Of a stretch of DNA of 35,734 bases, positions 1 to 8,561 are shown piece after piece. Location of the stretch: NCBI RefSeq assembly GCF_900111575.1, contig NZ_FOIF01000017.1, positions 1 to 35,734 of the forward strand, written 5' to 3'. The notes below the pieces were generated by a model. It saw only the letters and a program-made list of their open reading frames with translations, searched no databases and had not been told where the DNA came from. The DNA comes from Anaerobranca gottschalkii DSM 13577. Its GTDB lineage: Bacteria; Bacillota; Proteinivoracia; Proteinivoracales; Proteinivoracaceae. Both the position numbers and the translations under genes were made by a program. How positions within the stretch are numbered: position 1 is the stretch's first letter; the number at the start of each line of letters is the position of its first letter.

Positions 1-310
1 ATAGCTACTGCTCAGACTGAAGACAAACTATAGACAAAGTCATCATCAGCTGTGGTAATTAAACAAAGATACGATTAAGTTGAGGAGATAGATTTAAGAG
101 CTGATTAGATAAAAGGAAGAAGGGGTGAGGAACAGGACGTTCCGAAAGCTCTATTGAGCCATGGATGGCGAATTAGAGCGGTACCCTTCTTCCTTTTAGA
201 TAGAAGCCTTAAATCTCGACGGAGACTTTGTTAGAATGTTTAATTACCACAGCCTTTAAAAAATGACTTTGTCTACAAACTGAGCAGTAGCTTAAATAGC
301 TACTGCTTAA
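1..310 (+). ncRNA. Candidate large structured RNA (rod with terminal three-way junction)
   Basis: No ORF is credible here, but both halves are complementary along their length. Helices read directly: 3-15 with 280-292 (13 bp), 31-43 with 263-275 (13 bp), 49-64 with 238-253 (16 bp), 79-83 with 216-220 (with one G.U), 91-98 with 208-215 (8 bp), and 111-126 with 182-197 (one bulge). These close a junction holding hairpin 129-133/139-143 and hairpin 148-153/174-179, the latter containing 158-161/166-169. Unpaired segments are purine-rich on the plus strand, and the single wobble pair is G.U only on that strand, which favours plus-strand transcription. The 283-292 arm can instead pair with 298-307, a copy of 3-12, giving an alternative 10-bp hairpin. 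It may start left of the window. Large Clostridial RNA families (for example raiA-type) are possible, but I could not verify membership. A palindromic MITE, or the folded 3' end of the arcC transcript, are alternatives. Confidence 0.5.
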
Positions 311-321
311 ATTTAAAACTT

Positions 322-1272
322 CTAAGGAACAATCATTGTACCGGTTTTTCCTTCTATACCTTCTTTAGCTTTTTCTAATGAAGTAATTAAGGTTTTTCTA
401 CCAGGTTTTGAACCGGCAAATTTGATGGCAGCTTTTACTTTAGGTAACATTGATCCAGGGGCAAAGTGACCTTCATCAATATATTTTAACGCTTCCTCTA
501 TAGTCATTTGATCTAATTCTTTTTGCTCTGGAGTGTTAAAGTTAATAGCTACTTTTTCTACTGCCGTTAAAATAATGAGATAATCGGCATCTAAAATCTC
601 TGCGATCTTTTCAGAAGCTAGATCCTTATCTATTACAGCAGGTACCCCTTTTAGTACACCATTTCCTTCGTCTATTACTGGAACACCGCCACCACCTACT
701 GTAATTACAATGTACCCAGCTTCTACTAATGTTTTCACTATAGGTGCCTCTACCACATCTATTGGTTCAGGAGAAGCTACTACCCTTCGATACCCTCTAC
801 CAGCATCTTCCTTCATAATATAACCTTTTTCTTCCATAAGTTTTTTAGCTTCCTCTGCACTGTAGAAGAAACCTACCGGTTTAGTAGGATTTTTAAAACC
901 TGGGTCATTTTTATCAACTACCACTTGAGTTACAACAGCTGCTATATGTTTTTCTATACCCCGCTTAACCATTTCTTCTCTGATAGCTTGTTGTAAATGA
1001 TAGCCAATGTAGCCTTGGCTCATTGCACCACACTCAGGAAAAGGCATTATTGGAAGATTAGGGTTAACCTGAGCTGCCCCTTCATATGTTGCCACTATCT
1101 GACCTACTTGAGGTCCATTACCATGGGCAATAATTACTTGATGGCCTTCTTCAATTAAATCAACTATAGGCTTAGCGGTGTTTTGGGCAGTAAGCCTTTG
1201 ACTTTCAGCACTTATATCTTTGGGATCTGCCTGTAAGGCATTACCTCCTAAAGCTATAACTATTCTGCTCAT
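322..1272 (-). CDS. arcC: Carbamate kinase
   Basis: Cytoplasmic kinase that uses carbamoyl phosphate and ADP to make ATP, with carbamate decaying to ammonia and CO2; it is the last and energy-yielding step of the arginine deiminase pathway. The 316 residues match the usual ArcC length. Visible family motifs are ALGGNAL (7-13), HGNGPQVG (50-57), the R-rich segment around 158-167, GGGGVPV (193-199), DKDLAS (215-220) and FAPGSMLPKV (270-279), typical of the amino acid kinase fold. The ATG follows GAGGATAAAAG. It is the distal gene of the ten-gene operon, 21 bases after arcB. No clear T-tailed terminator follows; the only hairpins downstream belong to the structured element at the left edge. Confidence 0.96.
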   Translation of the reverse strand: MSRIVIALGGNALQADPKDISAESQRLTAQNTAKPIVDLIEEGHQVIIAHGNGPQVGQIVATYEGAAQVNPNLPIMPFPECGAMSQGYIGYHLQQAIREEMVKRGIEKHIAAVVTQVVVDKNDPGFKNPTKPVGFFYSAEEAKKLMEEKGYIMKEDAGRGYRRVVASPEPIDVVEAPIVKTLVEAGYIVITVGGGGVPVIDEGNGVLKGVPAVIDKDLASEKIAEILDADYLIILTAVEKVAINFNTPEQKELDQMTIEEALKYIDEGHFAPGSMLPKVKAAIKFAGSKPGRKTLITSLEKAKEGIEGKTGTMIVP

Positions 1273-1293
1273 CTTTTATCCTCCTATTAGCTA

Positions 1294-2280
1294 TTATAAA
1301 GTTGCAACCATTACAGCTTTGATGGTATGCATTCTGTTTTCTGCTTCGTCAAAAACTACAGAGTGTTTACTTCTAAACACTTCATCGGTCACTTCCCTAA
1401 TATCTAAGCCCCTTTCTTTAGCCTCTTTAGCCACTTCTGTTTCAAAGTCATGGAAAGCTGGTAAACAGTGCATAAAGATAACATCGGGATTTTCTGTAGC
1501 TTTAAGCATATCCATATCTACTCTAAACTTGGTCAATAGTTTAACCCTATTTTCCATTTGATCTTCTTCACCCATAGAAACCCAGACATCGGTATAGATT
1601 ACATCTGCTCCTTTAAGACTTTCAATGTTATCTGATACTTCAATGATCGCTCCACTTTCTTTAGCCACTTCTTGTACTTTATTTAAAATACTTTCTTCTG
1701 GCCACAATTCTTTAGGACCATAGGCGACATAGTGCATTCCCATTTTTGCACAACCGTACATCCAAGCATATGACATGTTATTTCTAGTGTCACCTACAAA
1801 TACAACTTTTACCTTATTTAATGGTTTGGCTACATGTTCTTCAATGGTTAAAAGGTCTGCTAAAATTTGAGTAGGATGATCAACATCTGTCAATCCATTC
1901 CATACTGGAACACCTGAATATTTAGCTAGATCTTCTACAACCTTTTGTTCAAAACCTCTATATTCTATACCATCATAATATCTACCCAATACTTTAGCTG
2001 TATCTTCTAAAGACTCTTTTTTACCCATTTGGGAACTCTTAGAATCTAAAAAGGTTACATGGGCACCTTCATCAAGGGCTGCAACTTCAAAGGCACATCT
2101 TGTTCTTGTAGAAGTTTTTTCAAATAGTAAAACAATATTTTTCCCTTCTAATGCTTTTGTCCTTATACCTGCCCTTTTTTTAGCTTTTAAATCCTTTGAA
2201 AGATCCAAAAGATACCTAATTTCCTCTTTTGTAAAGTCCATAAGTGTTAAAAAACTTCTTCCCTTTAAATTTACTGGCAT
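1294..2280 (-). CDS. arcB: Ornithine carbamoyltransferase, catabolic
   Basis: Phosphorolyses citrulline to ornithine and carbamoyl phosphate when working in the arginine deiminase route. The 328-residue protein has the carbamoyl-phosphate signature STRTR (57-61), HPTQ (135-138), the ornithine-loop DVWVSMG (231-237) and the catalytic HCLP (271-274). The sequence does not by itself separate catabolic from biosynthetic enzymes; the catabolic label rests on position between arcA and arcC, and on the downstream ornithine-degrading genes in the same transcript. A GGAGG-type site precedes the ATG, and the gap to arcA is 29 bases. Confidence 0.95.
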   Translation of the reverse strand: MPVNLKGRSFLTLMDFTKEEIRYLLDLSKDLKAKKRAGIRTKALEGKNIVLLFEKTSTRTRCAFEVAALDEGAHVTFLDSKSSQMGKKESLEDTAKVLGRYYDGIEYRGFEQKVVEDLAKYSGVPVWNGLTDVDHPTQILADLLTIEEHVAKPLNKVKVVFVGDTRNNMSYAWMYGCAKMGMHYVAYGPKELWPEESILNKVQEVAKESGAIIEVSDNIESLKGADVIYTDVWVSMGEEDQMENRVKLLTKFRVDMDMLKATENPDVIFMHCLPAFHDFETEVAKEAKERGLDIREVTDEVFRSKHSVVFDEAENRMHTIKAVMVATL

Positions 2281-2309
2281 TATTAATTCCTCCTTTTATT
2301 TTTATAATT

Positions 2310-3530
2310 TTATAAATTTTCTCTAATTAATGGCATTGACATACAGCGGGGACCACCTCTACCCCTAACTAGTTCTGAACCTTCAATTTCTATAACTTCT
2401 ATTCCCCTTCTTCTTAAGGTTTCATTGGTATATTCATTACGATCATAGGTTATAACAACTCCTGGCTCAATTGCTAAGGTATTTGTACTATCATTCCACT
2501 GCTCCCGAGCCGCTGTAATTTCTGTACCACCACCACTTTCAATTAATTCCACACTTGGTAGTTTTAATACCTGCTTCAAGGCAGCTTCTAAAGAACTTAG
2601 TGGAGTGATTTTAGGTCCATTTACCCCTTTAGTTAGTAAATATACTTTAATAGAATTTTTAACACCTGGATAAATGGCAAACTGGTCGTAATTTAACATT
2701 GTAAACACCGTATCTAAATGCATATACGCCCTTGTAAAGGGAATTTGAATAACTAATACCTTATCTATTTTAGTCTCTTGGAATAATCTTTGACTTAAAG
2801 TTTCTATCCCCCAAGCCGATGTCCTTTCACTACAACCAATTGCTAAAGTAGTTTCGTTTAATACTAATATATCCCCACCTTCAATACTATAAGGATCAGT
2901 ATAGTTATAATATAGAGGGGTTTCGCTGCTGGTAAATAAAGGATGATACTTGTAAATATAGTGAAGAAACATAGTCTCTCTATTTCTAGCCGGTGTTTTC
3001 ATTTTGTTAATTGATAACCCATTTCCTATAGTCGTTCCAGGGTCTCTAGTAAAGTAAAGATTAGGAATAGGATTTATATAAAATGGATAATCACTCTTCA
3101 CATAATCTACTAGCCTATATTCCCAACTTAAATTAGGTACATCTTCTTTATGTAATCCTTCAATAGCCACTCTTACAACTTTCTGAGGGGGTAATGATAA
3201 AAGATATTCCTTAATTGCCTGTTCTAAATAGGGGTTTGCTAAGTTAGTTCCTTTAATAACATCACTGATAAATTTTTCTTTTACCTCTGCCTTTTCTAAT
3301 ACTTCTTCCAATAGATTTTCATAATAATAAATTTCACACCCTCTATCAGCCATAGTTAAAGCAAAGGCATCATGTTCATTTCTCATTCTCTTTAACCAGG
3401 GGATATCATCAAAGAGTAACTCCTCTAAGTATTGAGGTGTTAGCCGCTCTAATTCCCTTCCCGGTCGGTGTAATAAAACAGCTTTTAGTTTACCTATTTC
3501 AGAATTTACATTTAAAAAACTCTGCTTCAT
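2310..3530 (-). CDS. arcA: Arginine deiminase
   Basis: Hydrolyses L-arginine to L-citrulline and ammonia, the first step of the pathway. The 406-residue length is normal. Catalytic features of the guanidino-modifying (pentein) fold are visible: FTRD (160-163), EGGD (217-220), the catalytic histidine in MHLDTVFTM (H271) and the nucleophilic cysteine near the C terminus in RGGPRCMSMP (C396). It lies 4 bases downstream of orr, so the two are probably translationally coupled. No arginine/ornithine antiporter (arcD) is present in the operon, which makes sense if the ornithine formed is consumed rather than exported. Confidence 0.97.
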   Translation of the reverse strand: MKQSFLNVNSEIGKLKAVLLHRPGRELERLTPQYLEELLFDDIPWLKRMRNEHDAFALTMADRGCEIYYYENLLEEVLEKAEVKEKFISDVIKGTNLANPYLEQAIKEYLLSLPPQKVVRVAIEGLHKEDVPNLSWEYRLVDYVKSDYPFYINPIPNLYFTRDPGTTIGNGLSINKMKTPARNRETMFLHYIYKYHPLFTSSETPLYYNYTDPYSIEGGDILVLNETTLAIGCSERTSAWGIETLSQRLFQETKIDKVLVIQIPFTRAYMHLDTVFTMLNYDQFAIYPGVKNSIKVYLLTKGVNGPKITPLSSLEAALKQVLKLPSVELIESGGGTEITAAREQWNDSTNTLAIEPGVVITYDRNEYTNETLRRRGIEVIEIEGSELVRGRGGPRCMSMPLIRENL

Positions 3531-3534
3531 CCTT

Positions 3535-4602
3535 TCACTCCTTCCCCAGGTATTCTTTTTTTACATATGGTGATGTCATCCCCTGCAAAAGAGCACCATA
3601 ATTAGGTATAAACTCTATTATATCTCCAACCTTTAAATTAGGCCTCTTTGTCACATCTAATAGGAGATGGTCACTACTCCCTCCTAAAATTTCTATTTCT
3701 TTGTCTAAAGGTTCCATGTTTATATCTATATCTTGTCTGCCTAAAGCAACTATTGCCCTTTTATGAATACCCCGATCTTCAAAGATCGGTGTATTTCCGA
3801 AAGCATCTTGCCCTATTTCACCGATAGGAACCGATGGTTTTTCCTTTAGTTCCACAATTTCTCCTACAATTTTAAAGGTATCTAAAAAGGTTTCTGGAAT
3901 ATGTTCCCTTGCAATAGTTTCTCGTCCTAACAATAGACTTTCCCCTAAACGTAAATGGTTGATTTCTTTAGGCATCCTACCTTCAATCAACATTTTAACA
4001 GAACTAGAATTACCCCCTGAGATAATTTTTAAAGGAGTACCTTTGCTTTCCCATTGTTTTTTTAAACTACAGAGTTTTTCTAAGTTATCCTCTGAAGGAA
4101 TAATACCTCCATAACAGGTTAAATTGGTTCCTAAACCCACAACCTCTATATTTTTAAAATTTTCTATTTCTTTTTGTATATATTCTAGGTCAGTAGGCCA
4201 AAATCCTTCCCGTAAATCCCCTAAATCTACCATAAGAATTATTTTATGTTTTTTCCCTACTCTACCGGCAACTTCATTCAATCTTTTTATCGTAGCTAAT
4301 TCTGAGTTTAAAGATGTATCACAATACTCTACTACTTCTTCACATTCCGATAACATAGGAATTCTTAAAAGTAGGGTTTGGACTTTATCTTTAAAATATC
4401 CCTTTAGCTTTTTAATATTTTCAACCCGTGAATCGGCAAGCTCTTTAAATCCCCCTTGAACTAAGGCTTTAGCTACTTCTAAGTCTGCACAAGTTCCCTT
4501 GGTAACAGCACAGGGCTCTATTCCCTTTTCTCTACACAATTTTAATAAAACTTCTCCGTTATGCCGGATTTTAGGTAAATCTATTACTATTTTCGGATAC
4601 AT
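3535..4602 (-). CDS. orr: Ornithine racemase (PLP-dependent)
   Basis: Converts L-ornithine to D-ornithine, the substrate of ornithine 4,5-aminomutase. The 355-residue protein has the alanine-racemase N-terminal barrel pattern, with the PLP lysine expected at K35 in AVTKGT, a barrel run ending in phosphate-binding ISGGNSS, and a C-terminal segment resembling other members of the Orr/AlaR-like family. Family resemblance alone could also fit another amino-acid racemase; the assignment to ornithine comes from its position next to oraE, oraS, ortAB and ord. The ATG follows AGGAGGAAAAAC, and the gene begins 10 bases after the GlmL/MutL-like gene. Confidence 0.9.
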   Translation of the reverse strand: MYPKIVIDLPKIRHNGEVLLKLCREKGIEPCAVTKGTCADLEVAKALVQGGFKELADSRVENIKKLKGYFKDKVQTLLLRIPMLSECEEVVEYCDTSLNSELATIKRLNEVAGRVGKKHKIILMVDLGDLREGFWPTDLEYIQKEIENFKNIEVVGLGTNLTCYGGIIPSEDNLEKLCSLKKQWESKGTPLKIISGGNSSSVKMLIEGRMPKEINHLRLGESLLLGRETIAREHIPETFLDTFKIVGEIVELKEKPSVPIGEIGQDAFGNTPIFEDRGIHKRAIVALGRQDIDINMEPLDKEIEILGGSSDHLLLDVTKRPNLKVGDIIEFIPNYGALLQGMTSPYVKKEYLGKE

Positions 4603-4612
4603 GTTTTTCCTC

Positions 4613-5980
4613 CTACACCTGTAAACTTTCCCTCATGAGATGGACACTTTCCTTTGGATACTTAACACTCATAGCCCCTAATACTGCCATATTATAATGT
4701 CTATCTATTAAGATTTTTGCTTTTTCTCCTGGTAATAACGGTTCCCCTTTAATATTTACCCTCTTTCCTTTAACACCCTTTTCTAAAATTTCACGACCCC
4801 TTTCTAACCTTGTTAAAGCCCCTCCAGTACCAATAATCCACTTAACTACAGTTAGGTCTTTTCCTTCTACTATTTTATAGCGACCTGAAGGTCCATATAA
4901 AACCTTTAACTTCCCTACATGGCGGTTAATAGCTGTTTCCACCGCTAATTTAGTTAGCTCTTCCGATACTTTTTTTTCTTTAGCCGTTGTAGGAATAGGT
5001 TTGATTAAAGTTTTCAACTCTTCTTTATCTACCCCTATATTTTGGGCAAACTTTTCTTTCCCTACAAGGTTAATGATATTTTCACTATTTATATAGACTC
5101 CTAAGTCTCCTTCTACAGTCCTTTTTTCCCTTGGTTCTGGAGCTATTAAAAATCTACTTAATTCTTCACTTCCATCTGTAACTGAGTGGACATCGGTAGT
5201 AGCTCCACCTACATCTATTACTATTAAATCTTCAATTTCTTCACTTAAAGCAATAGCTCCCTTCATCACTGCTCCCGGTGTGGGTATAATTGTCCCTGTC
5301 ACCATTTGCCGGATTTTCTCCATCCCCGGTCCCTTGGTGATGTGCTCTTCAAAAAGCTGTTGAATTACTTCCCTAGCAGGAACGATGTTTAGTTCATCTA
5401 TCTTAGGATAAACATTTTCAATAAGAACTATAGTTTTCCCCTTTTCTTTAAACAATTTTTCTACTTTAGGAGCAAGTTTAATATTGCCACCATAGATAAA
5501 GGGAAGATCTAGAGGAAGAGATGCAAGTTTTTTTGCATTTTCAAAAACTATCTCCTCTTCCCCATAATCTACTCCTCCTGCTAAAAGGACTATGTTAGGT
5601 CCTATATCTATAATCCTCTGTAGGTCATCTTCTTTTAAAGGACCGGCAGTGACATCTCTAATCACTGCCCCGGCTCCTAAAGCCGCCTCCTTGGCAGCCT
5701 TTACTGTCATATCATAAACTAGTCCGTGTACCGTCATCTTCAAACCACCGGCTGCTGAGCTTGTAGCAAACATCTGGGTATAGTCTACTTTTTCTTCCCC
5801 TAAACTTTGGGCCAATTGTTCAAGGGCCATTTCCAGACCTACTGTTACATCCCCTTGATAAACGGTAGTAGGTCCTTGCCCTTGACCTAAAAATTTAGGC
5901 TTGGGGGAGTTCAAGCCCGTAAAAGCATTGATAACAGTGGTAGTACTACCTATTTCTGCAACTAATAAATCAACTTTCAT
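4613..5980 (-). CDS. GlmL/MutL-family ATPase, likely aminomutase partner
   Basis: A 455-residue member of the GlmL family, named for the ORF between the subunits of B12-dependent glutamate mutase. It has an actin/ASKHA-type nucleotide-binding layout: N-terminal EIGSTTTV (10-17), a second acidic glycine motif IVIDVGGATTDVHS mid-protein, and a C-terminal WIIGTGGALT. Homologues sit beside B12 mutases and are thought to act as chaperones or reactivators, an inference from context rather than from settled biochemistry. Here it is between orr and oraE, 18 bases after oraE, so the probable client is the OraSE complex. It is unrelated to the DNA mismatch-repair protein also called MutL. Confidence 0.85.
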   Translation of the reverse strand: MKVDLLVAEIGSTTTVINAFTGLNSPKPKFLGQGQGPTTVYQGDVTVGLEMALEQLAQSLGEEKVDYTQMFATSSAAGGLKMTVHGLVYDMTVKAAKEAALGAGAVIRDVTAGPLKEDDLQRIIDIGPNIVLLAGGVDYGEEEIVFENAKKLASLPLDLPFIYGGNIKLAPKVEKLFKEKGKTIVLIENVYPKIDELNIVPAREVIQQLFEEHITKGPGMEKIRQMVTGTIIPTPGAVMKGAIALSEEIEDLIVIDVGGATTDVHSVTDGSEELSRFLIAPEPREKRTVEGDLGVYINSENIINLVGKEKFAQNIGVDKEELKTLIKPIPTTAKEKKVSEELTKLAVETAINRHVGKLKVLYGPSGRYKIVEGKDLTVVKWIIGTGGALTRLERGREILEKGVKGKRVNIKGEPLLPGEKAKILIDRHYNMAVLGAMSVKYPKESVHLMRESLQV

Positions 5981-5998
5981 CCTTCTCCCCCTTTAAAA

Positions 5999-8191
5999 TT
6001 ATTGTAATTCCCTTCTCTTTTTAACTAAGAAACTAGCTACATGGATACCTTTAGTTCCCCTACCAAAGCCTGCATCCATTCCTTCTTCTACTGCTATATC
6101 ATTAGTTACTTGGGTTCCACCAGCTACTAAGATAATTTTTTCTCTAATACCTTTTTCTTTACATAATTGATGGAGTCTTCTCATGTTTATTCTATGAATA
6201 TCTCCATGGGTAATGATTGTAGAGATCAGGATAGCATCAGCACCTATTTCTATTGCTGCATCCACAGCTTTAGTGACAGATACAGAGGTACCTAAGTAAT
6301 AGCATTGGATACCAAATTTCTCGATACCACCGTGTTTTATATCAATAATTTCCCGCATACCTACAGAGTGCTCATCTTCACCAACGGTAGCTGCTACAAC
6401 TTTCATCGGTTTTTTCTTAATATCCTCTCTGATTTCTTCTTCTGATAAACTAGGAATCTCTTGGGGTATCTTTAACTCTTGGGGATCTATGGCTAACTCT
6501 AAGCGACCTTTAACTTCCACCAATGTACCCTCTGCTGGATGCATCGACTGTTTATGGATAGCTTCTACATCGGTAAGTCCCATTTTTTTAGCTATTTCCA
6601 TTGCTGCATATTCCGCTACCCTTACAGAAGTTGGTAAAAAGATATTCATACTTACATAGCCATCGGCATACCATTCAACCTCTGGAGTTAATAACCCTTT
6701 TTCTCTATGTTCTTTTTTTGCCTCCATCCTTCTTAGGACATTATCTTCTTCATCTAATTCATCGATATAAACAATTTTTTCAGGCTTACATAAAGTACAT
6801 CCATCTATAGCTTCACAAGGTGAATTGTACTGGCTGGGGATATTATTATAGCCAAAATGATGACAAACTGGGGCAAAATAGTCTTTATCCCTTTGGAAAA
6901 TGGTACCACTGCCTATGCCACCATCACCTTTTCTAACAATACCGTCTCCATTTCTTTCAGGGTAATAACCACTATCAACAAAGAACCCTTCTTCTACTGC
7001 TTTGAAGTATCCACCAACTTCGATAATTTCTTCTAGGAAAAGTATTGCCCTTTCCTTCAACTCTCTAACCTTATCTCTTAGTGGTCCATCTTCCCTTAAC
7101 TGGACATAATCTGTAATGGAATCTAAGCCTATTAAAGCCTGTTTAGCAGTATTTATCGCATGGATATTGTTGTAGTGCCATGGCACATTCCTTCCTTCAT
7201 CGGGGGTTATTGTACTTTGTATATCAGCACTGGTTAATCTAGAAATCATTAAGTTTAAAGTATGGCTAACGGTAGCTTCCCTTGTACAGCTCTCCATGTA
7301 TTTTGTGTTCATTTGTGCCCTCATTTTATACTGGTCAAAAAGTTCCCTTAATGCTACGGCATAGGGTAAATCTAAGGCCATACAAGGAGCTGGGGGAGCT
7401 GTTGGTGGAACAGTAGAAAGGCTTATATTTTCTTTTTTCATACCAACTTTAGTAGAAAACATAGCATTAATACCATGCTGTACCATAAGCTCTGGCATTA
7501 CTTTCCACGCTTCCCTAGCTGTAGCATTGGCGTTGTGGGCACCATCGATTTGTAACATATCTGCCGATGCCATTATTTTTTTGGCTACAGCGGCATCTAC
7601 AAAGGAGCGGTACATATTTACATTACGATAGAGAACATTATATTGGGGGTCTTGATGGGCACCATTGATCCCTTCTTCGGCAAATAATACTGCAATATCT
7701 GGTCCTGCTACTCCACTTACGTATGAATGGAGGTTTATAGGACGACCTACTTCATCTTCTATCATGTCTAATGCTTTTCTAGTTGCCCTAATTTGTTTTC
7801 TAGTAATAGGAACACCACCAATTCCTTCAGGAGTTCCTTCTATTAAACCATCATAGTGACTCTGACCTGCTGTTCTAATAACCATGATGTGGTCTGCACC
7901 ATGCCAAGCTGCCATCCGCATCCGGCGAATATCATCTTCAAATCTTCCAGAGGCAATTTCCGATGTAATTACACAATCTGGTTGTGGATCAATATCCCCA
8001 AAGTATTTGGAAGCTGGAAGACCAATACTATTTTTTAGAGGTTGGGATATTTGTTTATAGACAAAGGGACCTACTTGGGTAGGTTTTTCTACCTTTTTTC
8101 TCCAAGTCCAGCCTTTTCTCCTAGGCCTATAACTTTCTAGATCTTTTAGGATTTCTTCTATATTTAATTTTTCGTTTTTGTCTAGATTCAT
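5999..8191 (-). CDS. oraE: D-ornithine 4,5-aminomutase, large subunit
   Basis: Adenosylcobalamin- and PLP-dependent radical enzyme that moves the terminal amino group of D-ornithine from C5 to C4, giving 2,4-diaminopentanoate. The 730 residues comprise a TIM-barrel part (about 60-400) and a C-terminal B12-binding Rossmann domain (about 595-725). The base-off cobalamin motif is DEHSVG at 606-611, with H608 as expected cobalt ligand. K619, eleven residues later, is in the position of the PLP Schiff-base lysine of the family. STIITHGD (657-664) and AGG (690-692) complete the cobalamin pocket. The start overlaps the oraS stop in TAATG, implying coupled 1:1 synthesis of the two subunits. No key residue appears lost. 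Confidence 0.95.
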   Translation of the reverse strand: MNLDKNEKLNIEEILKDLESYRPRRKGWTWRKKVEKPTQVGPFVYKQISQPLKNSIGLPASKYFGDIDPQPDCVITSEIASGRFEDDIRRMRMAAWHGADHIMVIRTAGQSHYDGLIEGTPEGIGGVPITRKQIRATRKALDMIEDEVGRPINLHSYVSGVAGPDIAVLFAEEGINGAHQDPQYNVLYRNVNMYRSFVDAAVAKKIMASADMLQIDGAHNANATAREAWKVMPELMVQHGINAMFSTKVGMKKENISLSTVPPTAPPAPCMALDLPYAVALRELFDQYKMRAQMNTKYMESCTREATVSHTLNLMISRLTSADIQSTITPDEGRNVPWHYNNIHAINTAKQALIGLDSITDYVQLREDGPLRDKVRELKERAILFLEEIIEVGGYFKAVEEGFFVDSGYYPERNGDGIVRKGDGGIGSGTIFQRDKDYFAPVCHHFGYNNIPSQYNSPCEAIDGCTLCKPEKIVYIDELDEEDNVLRRMEAKKEHREKGLLTPEVEWYADGYVSMNIFLPTSVRVAEYAAMEIAKKMGLTDVEAIHKQSMHPAEGTLVEVKGRLELAIDPQELKIPQEIPSLSEEEIREDIKKKPMKVVAATVGEDEHSVGMREIIDIKHGGIEKFGIQCYYLGTSVSVTKAVDAAIEIGADAILISTIITHGDIHRINMRRLHQLCKEKGIREKIILVAGGTQVTNDIAVEEGMDAGFGRGTKGIHVASFLVKKRRELQ

Positions 8192-8556
8192 TACCTTTCA
8201 CCTCCAAAAAGGGCCTTTGCTTTTTCCCATAAACTTTCATCTTCAATTAACCTTTGCCCTGCTTCTAGGTAGTTAATTCCTAAACTTTCCGCTACCTTTA
8301 ATACCACATGACCTGCTCCTTTACCGATAAGGCCATGTTCTATACAACGTTCTACTATAACCTTACAGTCTAAGCTACTAAAACCCATCCTTAGTAAAAC
8401 ACTTCTTTCTACAGCGGGAGATGTGTGGGTATGGGCCAATTCCACCAATGGTGTTGTAATCTGATCTAATAGGGACCAAAATCTCTCCTTTAGTTGTTGA
8501 TCAGTTAAGTCCTTGAGATGTTCTCGCCTTTGGAGATAATTATCTTTTCTTTCCAC
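8191..8556 (-). CDS. oraS: D-ornithine 4,5-aminomutase, small subunit
   Basis: Small subunit of the OraSE heterotetramer; in the characterised enzyme it supports folding and activity of OraE, which binds both cofactors. The 121-residue length fits the family. The sequence is highly charged, begins MERKDNYLQR and contains the conserved-looking stretch RSVLLRMGFSSLDCK in the middle and GAGHVVLKVA near the C-terminal third. It begins 5 bases after ortB and its TAA shares one base with the oraE ATG. Confidence 0.93.
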   Translation of the reverse strand: MERKDNYLQRREHLKDLTDQQLKERFWSLLDQITTPLVELAHTHTSPAVERSVLLRMGFSSLDCKVIVERCIEHGLIGKGAGHVVLKVAESLGINYLEAGQRLIEDESLWEKAKALFGGER

Positions 8557-8561
8557 CTAAA

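Noticed and set aside
1220-1561. Plus-strand ORF of 113 codons across the arcC-arcB junction
   Set aside because: Complement of two well-conserved genes, no ribosome binding site, and low-complexity composition; a shadow frame. The same holds for other plus-strand frames opposite the operon and ribosomal genes.
1294-2280. Biosynthetic ornithine carbamoyltransferase (argF)
   Set aside because: Enzyme motifs do not discriminate, but the operon contains only catabolic steps and no arginine-biosynthesis genes.
4613-5980. MutL as a DNA mismatch-repair protein
   Set aside because: No GHKL ATPase motifs; the sequence is the GlmL family, which only shares the name.
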